From the NCBI RefSeq assembly GCF_026672255.1, contig NZ_JAPOHA010000005.1:1-64000 (forward strand): a stretch of DNA of 64,000 nucleotides, given 5' to 3'. The notes under the pieces are model-generated. The model worked only from the letters and a program-made list of their open reading frames with translations, was not told where the DNA came from and searched no databases. The DNA is from Caproiciproducens galactitolivorans (GTDB lineage: Bacteria > Bacillota > Clostridia > Oscillospirales > Acutalibacteraceae). Every line of letters starts with the position of its first letter. Within the stretch, counting starts at the first letter, position 1. This document shows, one piece after another, positions 45,424 to 52,909 of this stretch. A program made the position numbers and the translations under genes.

Positions 45424-47184
45424 ATGAAAATTCTCACCAATCATCTTGGCTATGAGACTGCGGATTATAAAAAAGCGGTGTATCAGGGCGCGGAAGGCGA
45501 CGACGCAAAATCCTTCCGCCTGATCGAAGAAGACAGCGGCGAGATACTTTTTACCGGCAACGCGCAGTATGCGGGCGCGGTTGACCGCTGGAATACCGGA
45601 AGCTACTGGGTAATGGATTTTTCTCCGATTGAAAAGCCGGGCAAATATATTCTTGAACTGGAAACAGCGCGGGGAAAGGTTCGCTCGTTCCCGTTTGAAA
45701 TTACGGTGTACCTGCACACGATGCGCATGCTGAATGCGGTGAATTATTATTTTAAAGCACAGCGCTCAACCGGCGAATGGCTGGAGGAAGACCGGTGCCT
45801 GCCGTTTCACGGGCCGCGCGAGGGCGTGCGGGATGTTCACGGCGGATGGTTCGACGCCACCGGCGATTACAGCATGCGTATGTCGCATTTATCCCACAGT
45901 ACGACCCATAATCCCCAGCAGTTGGGATGGAGTGCCTATGTTTTCTTCCAGGCGGCGGATCGAATGATGGAGTCCGGAAATAGGGAATACTCCATGATGG
46001 AACGGCGCATGCTGGATGAAGGAACGTTCGGCGCGGATTTTATCATGCGCATGCAGGCTCCGTCCGGTTCGTTTTTCACTTCCGTCCTGCGAATCCATTC
46101 GCTGAACTGTGTGCACGGAGATCGCGGGATCGGATTTGAATACCACCATTCGAGCGACCAGTTTTCGGAGAAGGCGGAGACTGCGGAGGAAGAAACCGTC
46201 CGTGATCAAAACTACGAAGTCAGTTTCCGTTCGGGCGGGGGAATGTGCATTGCGGCGCTTGCGGCGGCATCCCGCCATTATTATCCCGGAACGGATTATT
46301 CGCAGGGGGAGTATATTGCCGCGGCCAAACGGGCGTGGGATACCCTTTACCGGAACAACGAACGCTATACAAACGACGGCCGATGGAACCTGATTGACGA
46401 GTACTGCGCGCTGTTCGCCGCAGTAGAATTATATAAGGCTTCCCGCGAATATGAATATCTCAGCCGCGCGGAGGAAATGGCCAGCCGCATCATGAACCGG
46501 ATGACATCCCATGGGGATGCCATGGCGTGGTTCGACGTTCTGCCCGGCGAACCGTTCTTTTCCGCTTCGGATGAAGGAATGCCGGTACTGGCGCTCCTTG
46601 CCTATGCGGAAATTGAACCGGATGCGCAGGAAAAAGCGCGGACGGAAGCGGCGGCGGAAAAGGCCATGCGCTGGTGCCTGCACCTGACTTCACAGGGCGC
46701 AAACCCGTTTGGATATCCCCGGTATCAGTACCGCGATGACAACGGGCAGCTTATTACCCGCTTCTTCTACTGCCATGAATCCTCGGCAAAACCGTGGTGG
46801 CAGGGCGACAACGCGAGGCTGGCCTCCCTTTCGAGCGCGGCGCGCGCCGTTGCGGAGCGTACTTTCGACAAGCAGTTTCAAGAGGAACTGCTCCGGTTTG
46901 CACAGGATCAGCTAGACTGGATTATGGGATGCAATCCGTTCGACGCCTGCATGATCGAAGGCTACGGCCGCAACAATATTCAATATTTCTTTGAAGGGCG
47001 CTACGATTTTATCAACTGCCCGGGCGGCATTTGCAACGGCATCACCAGTGGTCTGCACGACGAGGAGGGAATTGCCTTTGTTGACAAGCCGACCGGCGAG
47101 GTAACCGATAACTGGCGCTGGGCGGAACAATGGATTCCGCATGCAAGCTGGTTTATCATGGCAAACGCGTTGAAAAAAAGATAA
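45424..47184 (+). CDS. Cytosolic GH9-family glycoside hydrolase
   Basis: Inverting (alpha/alpha)6-barrel glycosidase of 586 residues. An N-terminal Ig-like cellulase domain (residues 1-95, MKILTNHLGYETADYKKAVY) precedes the catalytic domain with DVHGGWFDATGDY near 139, whose Asp residues would activate water, and the C-terminal LDWIMGCNPFDACMIEGYG. Family endoglucanases are normally secreted, but there is no signal peptide, so it acts on imported oligomers, like GH9 exo-glucosidases and glucosaminidases. The SIS-domain gene downstream favours an amino-sugar substrate, which is inference. AAAGGACG precedes the ATG. Confidence 0.88.
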   Translation: MKILTNHLGYETADYKKAVYQGAEGDDAKSFRLIEEDSGEILFTGNAQYAGAVDRWNTGSYWVMDFSPIEKPGKYILELETARGKVRSFPFEITVYLHTMRMLNAVNYYFKAQRSTGEWLEEDRCLPFHGPREGVRDVHGGWFDATGDYSMRMSHLSHSTTHNPQQLGWSAYVFFQAADRMMESGNREYSMMERRMLDEGTFGADFIMRMQAPSGSFFTSVLRIHSLNCVHGDRGIGFEYHHSSDQFSEKAETAEEETVRDQNYEVSFRSGGGMCIAALAAASRHYYPGTDYSQGEYIAAAKRAWDTLYRNNERYTNDGRWNLIDEYCALFAAVELYKASREYEYLSRAEEMASRIMNRMTSHGDAMAWFDVLPGEPFFSASDEGMPVLALLAYAEIEPDAQEKARTEAAAEKAMRWCLHLTSQGANPFGYPRYQYRDDNGQLITRFFYCHESSAKPWWQGDNARLASLSSAARAVAERTFDKQFQEELLRFAQDQLDWIMGCNPFDACMIEGYGRNNIQYFFEGRYDFINCPGGICNGITSGLHDEEGIAFVDKPTGEVTDNWRWAEQWIPHASWFIMANALKKR

Positions 47185-47291
47185 AGCTTATTATTATCAA
47201 TGAAAAGAATGAAAGTCTAAAAAATATCCACATCAAACCATTGAAACAAACCATTCACCTGTCTGCAATGGATTACGGAAGGGGTAATTTG

Positions 47292-48383
47292 ATGGCGGAG
47301 AAAATGCTGCAATATTTGGAAGAACAGCCTGCGGTATGGAACAGGATTCTGGAAAATAGATCGCAACTGTTTCAGCCGCTGGAGAAAAAGTTTTTTGAAA
47401 GAAAGATCAAACGCGTTGTCCTTGTCGGTTCCGGCAGCTCTTATAACGCCTCTTTGCTTGCCGCCCAGTTTTATCAGGAAATGCTGGGGCTGGAAGCACA
47501 GGCGGAAGTTCCCGCGCGAATCGGTACGCTGCCCCCCTTGCTGGACCCGGAAACCACGCTGATTTTTGCCGTGTCCCAGTCCGGCTTGAGTATTTCAACC
47601 ATTCAGGCAATCCATCTATTCCGAAAATTAGGCTTTACCGTAGCGGGGTTCACAGCGGACGAAAGCTCTCCGGTTGCCGGAGCATGCGATGTGCACCAGC
47701 TTATTGACTGCGGCGATGAATTTATCGGCCCGAAAACCAAGGGGATGACGGCGTCGGTGCTTACGCTGTATCTTGCCGGAATGCGGCTGTGCAGCGTGAC
47801 CGGGCGGCTGAACTGCGAAAAGGAAGCAACGGTGTGCAGCAAATTCCTTCGCTCCTTTGCGGCTGCTCCGCAGAATATCGCCCGCTGCAAAGAGTTTTGC
47901 AAGGCGAATCTGAGGAACCTTTCCGAGCAGCCGTTTTATACGATCATCTCCGACGGCACCGGCTACGCGGCCGCGTGCGAAGGGGCGTTAAAGATATTGG
48001 AAACGCTGTGTGTTCCGGCTTACAGCTATGAGTTTGAAGAGTATCTGCACGGAATCAACAACTTGATTGCCCCCGGGATCTGCAACCTGTTTGTTCCGGT
48101 CAACCCGGCGAACTTTCAGTGGATGTGGAAACTGGATGACTACTGCCGCGCCAACGGATGCAGCGATTTTGTAATCACTTCCGCGCCGGACAGCGGATTT
48201 ACGAACGCGCTGGAACTGGAAGGCAGCGGGTGCGCCTGTACGCAGCCGTTTGAAACCCTTCTGCTTTTTCAGATATTCAGTGTGCTTGGTTCGGAGTATA
48301 AAGGAATGAACTGCGACAAGTCAAAGTTCCCGAATTTTTGCTCCCTGATGGAAACGAAGGCCGTCAGAAGGCCGGTTCATTAG
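47292..48383 (+). CDS. SIS-domain sugar isomerase/deaminase (GlmS isomerase-like)
   Basis: Cytosolic protein of 363 residues with two SIS phosphosugar-binding domains. The first has VVLVGSGSSYNASLLAAQFY and AVSQSGLSIST, matching the phosphate-binding serines of the GlmS isomerase domain; the second has GTGYAAACEGALKILE and EEYLHGINNLI. No glutaminase domain is present, so it may deaminate an amino-sugar phosphate or split fructosamine-6-phosphate-like substrates. ATG 47292 follows GGAAGGGG by 7 bases; a longer in-frame reading starts inside the GH9 gene and is rejected. Confidence 0.82.
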   Translation: MAEKMLQYLEEQPAVWNRILENRSQLFQPLEKKFFERKIKRVVLVGSGSSYNASLLAAQFYQEMLGLEAQAEVPARIGTLPPLLDPETTLIFAVSQSGLSISTIQAIHLFRKLGFTVAGFTADESSPVAGACDVHQLIDCGDEFIGPKTKGMTASVLTLYLAGMRLCSVTGRLNCEKEATVCSKFLRSFAAAPQNIARCKEFCKANLRNLSEQPFYTIISDGTGYAAACEGALKILETLCVPAYSYEFEEYLHGINNLIAPGICNLFVPVNPANFQWMWKLDDYCRANGCSDFVITSAPDSGFTNALELEGSGCACTQPFETLLLFQIFSVLGSEYKGMNCDKSKFPNFCSLMETKAVRRPVH

Positions 48384-48535
48384 GTCGCGCATCGGCGTGG
48401 TTTCACGCCTGCCGATACTGCCATATAGGTGAGAAACTGGAAAGGAGAGTGGAAGCCGGACGCCCGCTGCTGTGCCGCGGCGAAGCGTCAATCCGAAGGA
48501 TTCGGATCGCACATCAAAACCAAATAGAATAAGCT
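48384..48535 (+). other. GC-rich structured non-coding segment, faint cobalamin-riboswitch resemblance
   Basis: Immediately after the SIS stop: GGCGTG-GTTT-CACGCC inside ATCGGC/GCCGAT, then GGTGAGAAACTGG (48428), CGCCCGCTGCTGTG (48461) and CGGCGAAGCG (48478), then AATCC-GAA-GGATT. The middle elements recall the core of cobalamin riboswitches, but no B12-box was found and no cobalamin gene follows. The overlapping 64-codon frame has no ribosome binding site. Confidence 0.3.
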
Positions 48536-48537
48536 TA

Positions 48538-48580
48538 TGCCAAAAAGCCCGTATGGACGTATGTCCATGCGGACTTTGGC
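48538..48580 (+). terminator. Long imperfect hairpin, possible terminator of the second sugar operon
   Basis: GCCAAAAAGCCCGTATGGAC folds back on GTCCATGCGGACTTTGGC around GTAT with several single mismatches. The tail is only moderately T-rich until CTTTTTAAT at 48590. Confidence 0.5.
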
Positions 48581-48657
48581 TTCATACCGCTTTTTAATAT
48601 CAAACTCGCATTTTTAATTTCGTAATAGATTCTTCTCATAACCTTTATAATATCTTC

Positions 48658-48875
48658 ATTTTGAACTCATAATCCTTCCGTATACTGGAATCATTCCAAG
48701 GAGATAAAGGAAACTCTAAAGATAAAATTACTGCTATCAGCCTATGGCCCAGGACGGAATACCGAACCATAGGCCGGCAGACCAACAACCCTCCCTTTTT
48801 ATAAGGTTTTATATATACCCCTTTCATACTCCTCCCAGTAAAAAATGCCGTCTGTTTCAGGCGGTATTTTTTATT
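48658..48875 (+). ncRNA. Candidate structured small RNA ending in its own terminator
   Basis: A TATAAT at 48646-48651 (weak -35) could start a transcript of about 215 bases. In the middle CTGC (48732) pairs with GCAG (48777), enclosing CCTATGG (48742)/CCATAGG (48768) and a CGG-AATA-CCG hairpin, all perfectly paired. It ends at the terminator 48840-48875. No known riboswitch class was recognised and no frame is supported. Confidence 0.4.
48840..48875 (+). terminator. Intrinsic terminator before the LRR gene
   Basis: AAAAAATGCCGTCTG pairs with CAGGCGGTATTTTTT around TTT with two wobble or mismatch positions. It is followed by ATT and then the LRR promoter. Confidence 0.85.
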
Positions 48876-48876
48876 A

Positions 48877-48905
48877 TTGAAATAATAGAATAAAAGAGGT
48901 ATAAT
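48877..48905 (+). promoter_or_regulatory. Promoter of the leucine-rich repeat protein gene
   Basis: TTGAAA (48877-48882), 17 bases, TATAAT (48900-48905). One mismatch to consensus; directly downstream of the terminator and 42 bases before the start codon. Confidence 0.8.
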
Positions 48906-48946
48906 GAAACAACTGAATATTCCAATGATTAAAGGAGGAGTACAAA

Positions 48947-49897
48947 TTGGTCAAATTACGGATGAAAAAGGTGTTGTCCCTTTTCCTGCTTCTTGCTGTT
49001 CTGACGGGTGTCGTGCAATATGGCGGCACGGCGGTCGCTTCGGCTGCAAGGTCGGATTTCACCATCATCGGCGGTGTGCTTACGAGATATAATGGTTCGG
49101 CCCCGGCCGTTACCATTCCCAATACAGTAACCTCGATTGGCGATTACGCCTTTAAGGAGCATACGGAAATCGAAAATATAAAAATTCCGAACTCCGTAAC
49201 CTCCATCGGGAAATATGCGTTCCAGGAATGCTCCGCACTGAAAAAAATCATTATTCCCGACAGTGTTGCGACGATCGGCATCTATGCGTTCGATCAGTGC
49301 ACGGATTTAAAAAGCGTCACCCTTCCGAATAAGTTAACAAGCATCGGTATCCGCACGTTCAACGAGTGCGAAAGCCTTACGCAGATTACGGTTCCGGATA
49401 CGGTGACTTCCATCGGAAATTACGCGTTCAGCGATTGCTCGGGATTGAAAAGCATCGTCGTTGCAAGCGCGGTAAAATCGGTCGGAAAATATACGTTTGA
49501 CGGATGCAGCGATCTGACGATCAGCGGCTATACGGATTCTTTTATCCAGACTTATGCGGCAAAAAATAAAATCCCCTTTAAATCCATCGGCATCGGCTCG
49601 CTGACTTTGGATACGAAGAGTTTAGTGCTGGCACCCAGAAGCAGCTATACGATCGGCGCCAATCTGGTTGGCTCCGGCGTCTCTGTTCGTGCGGCTTCCA
49701 CAAAGGGCAAGGTCGTTAAGGTTACAAAGACAAGCAGCAAAACGTTTCAGCTAACCGCGCTGAAAGCCGGAAAATCCGATATCGTGTTTACCGTTTATAA
49801 GAATAATAAAGCAATTGCTTCCACAACGGTAAAGGTTGAATCAAAATTCGGAGCGGCGACGCGCGGAAATTCTACCCGGAAGACAATTAAGTTTTAA
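48947..49897 (+). CDS. Secreted BspA-like leucine-rich repeat protein
   Basis: Secreted protein of 316 residues. TTG 48947 has AAAGGAGGAG 7-10 bases upstream. The signal peptide (KKVLSLFLLLAVLTGVVQYG) ends near residue 35. Six LRR_5-type repeats of 23 residues follow (about 55-190), each with the pattern IP-x-x-V-TSIG-x-YAF-x-x-C, for example IPNSVTSIGKYAFQECSAL. The C-terminal 100 residues look like an Ig-like fold (LVLAPRSSYTIGANLVGSG, KAGKSDIVFTVYKNNK). No sortase motif is present. Such proteins mediate adhesion or protein binding in gut bacteria. Confidence 0.88.
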   Translation: MVKLRMKKVLSLFLLLAVLTGVVQYGGTAVASAARSDFTIIGGVLTRYNGSAPAVTIPNTVTSIGDYAFKEHTEIENIKIPNSVTSIGKYAFQECSALKKIIIPDSVATIGIYAFDQCTDLKSVTLPNKLTSIGIRTFNECESLTQITVPDTVTSIGNYAFSDCSGLKSIVVASAVKSVGKYTFDGCSDLTISGYTDSFIQTYAAKNKIPFKSIGIGSLTLDTKSLVLAPRSSYTIGANLVGSGVSVRAASTKGKVVKVTKTSSKTFQLTALKAGKSDIVFTVYKNNKAIASTTVKVESKFGAATRGNSTRKTIKF

Positions 49898-49915
49898 CGG
49901 ATAAATTCACAGAAT

Positions 49916-49952
49916 GAAACCCGCAAACACCTTGCGGGTTTCGTCATATCAT
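49916..49952 (+). terminator. Terminator after the LRR gene
   Basis: GAAACCCGCAA pairs perfectly with TTGCGGGTTTC around ACACC, followed by GTCATATCATTTT. Confidence 0.8.
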
Positions 49953-50042
49953 TTTAAAAATTTTTTGCTTTATCTATATTTCGCGGAATATGTATAACCT
50001 TTTGATAATTCTTAAAATTTTCACATAAAAATCACATTTTTA

Positions 50043-50051
50043 TGCTATAAT
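50043..50051 (+). promoter_or_regulatory. Extended -10 promoter of the transglutaminase gene
   Basis: TGC-TATAAT, a perfect extended -10, with an AT-rich stretch upstream and no clear -35. The start codon is 33 bases downstream. Confidence 0.6.
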
Positions 50052-50083
50052 GTGCGCATGAAACAACTGGGAGGAAATGGAAT

Positions 50084-51553
50084 ATGAAAGTAATCACCCA
50101 TAAACGAATCCGGTCCATTGTTGCGGGAATTTTAGCTGCCGCAATGATGACTTTGCCGCTGTCCGGCTGCGGGCAGATACAAAACAAAAATCTTGATTCG
50201 ATTCTCTCGGAGGCGGGCGGTAAAGTTTCCTCTCAAATTGCAGAAAAGACAAGTTCCGCTGCGGCAGCTCCCGCGAAAACCGTGCAAAAGGCGGCGGTTA
50301 AGAATTCTTCCCAAGAGGTTTCCGGCAACGCGTCCGTCCGGAGGATCAAAGAGGATTCCGCTGCGCAGAACAGCCAGCACTTAAACGTACTCCGCACCAT
50401 GGCGCAGGGGCCGGCCGGCTACACGCACATTGACCAGCGCGACGGTTACAACTTTCTTCCCGACCTTACCAGCCGGAACGTATATAAGCAGATTTTTCAG
50501 AGCGTTTATAAAATCGCGGTAAAGCCCACGGCAGACGGATATTATCCGACACAGAGGATCTTTGTGCCCGGAACGCAGCTTTCCGAAGCGCAGCTCCGGA
50601 TTATTCTGCTTGCGTTTTTGAACGACAACCCGCAGGTTTTCTGGCTTGCAAACGCCTATTCCTACGCTTACGGCAGCGGCGGCACCTACATCCAGCTGTA
50701 TTCGGTTGCCCCGCAGGCAGCGTGCAATACGATGATTGAGAAAATGAACCAGAAAATCAGCGCGGTCATGAAGGCGATGCCCGCCGGGCTGAGCGAGTTT
50801 GACCGTGAGCTGTATCTTTTCAAATATATCGCGGACAACTGCACGTATAATAACGAGGCGGTTACCAACAATAACATCTGGCAGGCCTTTTCCGCCTACG
50901 GCATGCTGATTGACGGCAAGGCTGTCTGCGAGGGGTACTCCCGGGCAATGCAGCTTCTTTCCAGCTATGCCGGCCTGCAGTGCATGCTTCTGACCGGGCA
51001 GAGCAACAATGTAAACCATATGTGGAATGTTATCAAGATCAACGGGAACTGGTATCACCTGGATATTACCTGGAGCGACAGCAGCACGTTGATTTACAAT
51101 TACTTTAACGTTGACGACGCGGTGATTACGCAGTCCCATACGATTTTCCCGAGCGCTTCCACGCTGACCGATTCCCAGATCGACGGCAAGGCCGGCGGAA
51201 AAGCGACGGAGTGCAACCTTACGGTTCCGGTCTGCACGGCGACGGCGGATAACTACTTTAAGGTAAAGGGCATTAAGGTCGGCAGTCTGGATAATACGGA
51301 TGATAACGCAGCCGTAACCGCTTTGGCGTCGGCAATCCGGTCGAAAAGTTCATCCGTTTCCTTCTATGTGGATGACAGCGTCGATTATGACCAGACCGTG
51401 GCCGGCCTGATAACCGCTTCGCCGTACAAGATCCAGAACTGGGTATTGGATGCAAACGCAAAGAGTACGGGCAGTAAGATCAATACTAATAATCTGAAGT
51501 ATCTGAACGACAAAGATGACCGCGGCTTAACGATATTCCTTTCCTATCAATAA
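50084..51553 (+). CDS. Transglutaminase-like domain lipoprotein
   Basis: Exported protein of 489 residues. The signal peptide ends in lipobox LSGC near residue 28, so it is membrane-anchored. A Ser/Ala-rich linker follows. The transglutaminase-core domain has the catalytic triad in order: Cys282 in KAVCEGYSRAMQLL, His312 in NNVNHMWNVI, Asp327 in WYHLDITWSDS. Such domains act as cysteine proteases or amidases on peptides or cell wall in bacteria; true cross-linking activity is rare. The C-terminal 120 residues are of unknown type. GGGAGG lies 8-13 bases upstream of the ATG. Confidence 0.85.
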   Translation: MKVITHKRIRSIVAGILAAAMMTLPLSGCGQIQNKNLDSILSEAGGKVSSQIAEKTSSAAAAPAKTVQKAAVKNSSQEVSGNASVRRIKEDSAAQNSQHLNVLRTMAQGPAGYTHIDQRDGYNFLPDLTSRNVYKQIFQSVYKIAVKPTADGYYPTQRIFVPGTQLSEAQLRIILLAFLNDNPQVFWLANAYSYAYGSGGTYIQLYSVAPQAACNTMIEKMNQKISAVMKAMPAGLSEFDRELYLFKYIADNCTYNNEAVTNNNIWQAFSAYGMLIDGKAVCEGYSRAMQLLSSYAGLQCMLLTGQSNNVNHMWNVIKINGNWYHLDITWSDSSTLIYNYFNVDDAVITQSHTIFPSASTLTDSQIDGKAGGKATECNLTVPVCTATADNYFKVKGIKVGSLDNTDDNAAVTALASAIRSKSSSVSFYVDDSVDYDQTVAGLITASPYKIQNWVLDANAKSTGSKINTNNLKYLNDKDDRGLTIFLSYQ

Positions 51554-51575
51554 AAATCCATGAAAAGCAAATAAA

Positions 51576-51645
51576 GAATTCCCTGAAACGTTAAGGCATT
51601 TTCAAGGCATGAATGCGAACGTTTCGGGGAATTCTATTTTTTATG
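51576..51645 (+). terminator. Long terminator after the transglutaminase gene
   Basis: GAATTCCCTGAAACGTT pairs with AACGTTTCGGGGAATTC (one mismatch), and an inner GCATT/AATGC hairpin sits in the loop. TATTTTTTAT follows. Confidence 0.85.
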
Positions 51646-51769
51646 AGAATTAACAGTGATCCGGTTTTATCCCCGAAAATCCTCTCCGGAATTGCTATTT
51701 TATTTCCTGTTATTTGATGTATAATATAGCAAGTCGGCTATGCCACTTTATCTATGAACGGGGAATGAC

Positions 51770-52819
51770 ATGCAACAGAAATATAAAAATTGGATGCGCA
51801 AAAATCTGTTTTCGGCAGTTACCATTCTACTCTCCATCGGAATCCTTGCTTTTTTTATGGGTACGGAGGAAGGCGCCCGGAATTTAAGGCACGCTCTTTT
51901 TCATTTGCAGCCGGTCTGGCTGCTCTGGATTGCTGCCGGGGTACTGGCGGGATGGCTCCTGGAGGGCTACGTGCTGCATCTGTTTTGCAGGCATTTATAT
52001 AAAGAATGGTCTTTTGGAAAGTCGTTTTATGTCGGAATGGTGGGACTGTATTACAGCGCGCTGACGCCTTTTAACATGGGGGAGCCCATGGAAGTTTATA
52101 ACATGACAAAAATGGGAATGAATATAGGGGCGTCCACTTCCATTATCGCGGTGAAATCTCTCATTCACCACGCGGTCACCTTTTTTTATTCCCTTGTATT
52201 AATTTCTTTCGAACTCAATTATTTCCAGACGCGGGTCAGCAATTTCTCGTTTATTACAATTTTCGGGTTGATTTCCAACAGTATTTTTATCATTCTGGTC
52301 ACCATGTTCATGACGAACGAAAAACTTACCAATTCCCTGCTGAGGGCGATTGCCCGGTTTCTGGATAAAATAAAGCTGCACAAGGCCTCGGAGAAATTTT
52401 ACAATAAAGTACACGACCAGCTTATGGTTTTTCACGACTGCTCCAAAATCATCGGAAGGTCATTTCCTTTGTATACCATAGCCATTCTTCTGACTTTGGT
52501 GCAAATCACCATTGCCAGCCTGATCTCCTACTTTGTTTACCGCAGCTTTAACCTGAAAGGGATCTCCGTTTTTACCATGGTCGCGGCGGATACCTTTGTA
52601 ACCATGGTTGCCTCCTTTGTTCCGCTGCCGGGTTCCTCCGGCGGAGCCGAAGGCGGATTCTATCTTTTTTTCCGTGAGTTTTTCGGGCCGGCGATTCTCC
52701 CGGCGATCACGCTTTGGCGTATTTCAACGTACTATTTAAACATTCTTTTCGGCGGTGTCATCGTATATTGGGGAAAAAGGAAATACCGCGGATCGGAAAG
52801 TAAAAATATACAGAATTAG
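51770..52819 (+). CDS. YbhN/UPF0104-type flippase-like membrane protein
   Basis: Integral membrane protein of 349 residues related to the flippase domain of lysylphosphatidylglycerol synthase (MprF) and to YbhN/AglD. Seven or eight hydrophobic segments are visible (LFSAVTILLSIGILAFFMG, LLWIAAGVLAGWLLEGYVL, YTIAILLTLVQITIASLISY). Conserved family residues occur in YYSALTPFNMGEPMEVYNM and FVPLPGSSGGAEGGFYLFF. The C-terminal synthase domain of MprF is absent. It probably moves a lipid-linked substrate across the membrane; which one is unknown. The P-type ATPase gene follows 90 bases later. Confidence 0.85.
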   Translation: MQQKYKNWMRKNLFSAVTILLSIGILAFFMGTEEGARNLRHALFHLQPVWLLWIAAGVLAGWLLEGYVLHLFCRHLYKEWSFGKSFYVGMVGLYYSALTPFNMGEPMEVYNMTKMGMNIGASTSIIAVKSLIHHAVTFFYSLVLISFELNYFQTRVSNFSFITIFGLISNSIFIILVTMFMTNEKLTNSLLRAIARFLDKIKLHKASEKFYNKVHDQLMVFHDCSKIIGRSFPLYTIAILLTLVQITIASLISYFVYRSFNLKGISVFTMVAADTFVTMVASFVPLPGSSGGAEGGFYLFFREFFGPAILPAITLWRISTYYLNILFGGVIVYWGKRKYRGSESKNIQN

Positions 52820-52909
52820 AGAAATTCCCCTTATTGGATTTCACTTTTAGCGGTGCTGTTATGTCATCATCACACTAAGACTACATTAAGTTCAAAACGA
52901 GGCATGAAA

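Noticed and set aside
48338-48532. Short frames on both strands over the 3' end of the SIS gene and the following structured segment
   Set aside because: They overlap strong RNA hairpins and have no start signals.
48690-48830. Cyclic-di-GMP riboswitch upstream of the LRR gene
   Set aside because: GATAAAGG looked suggestive, but the conserved GGCAAAC and GACGCAAAGC elements are absent.
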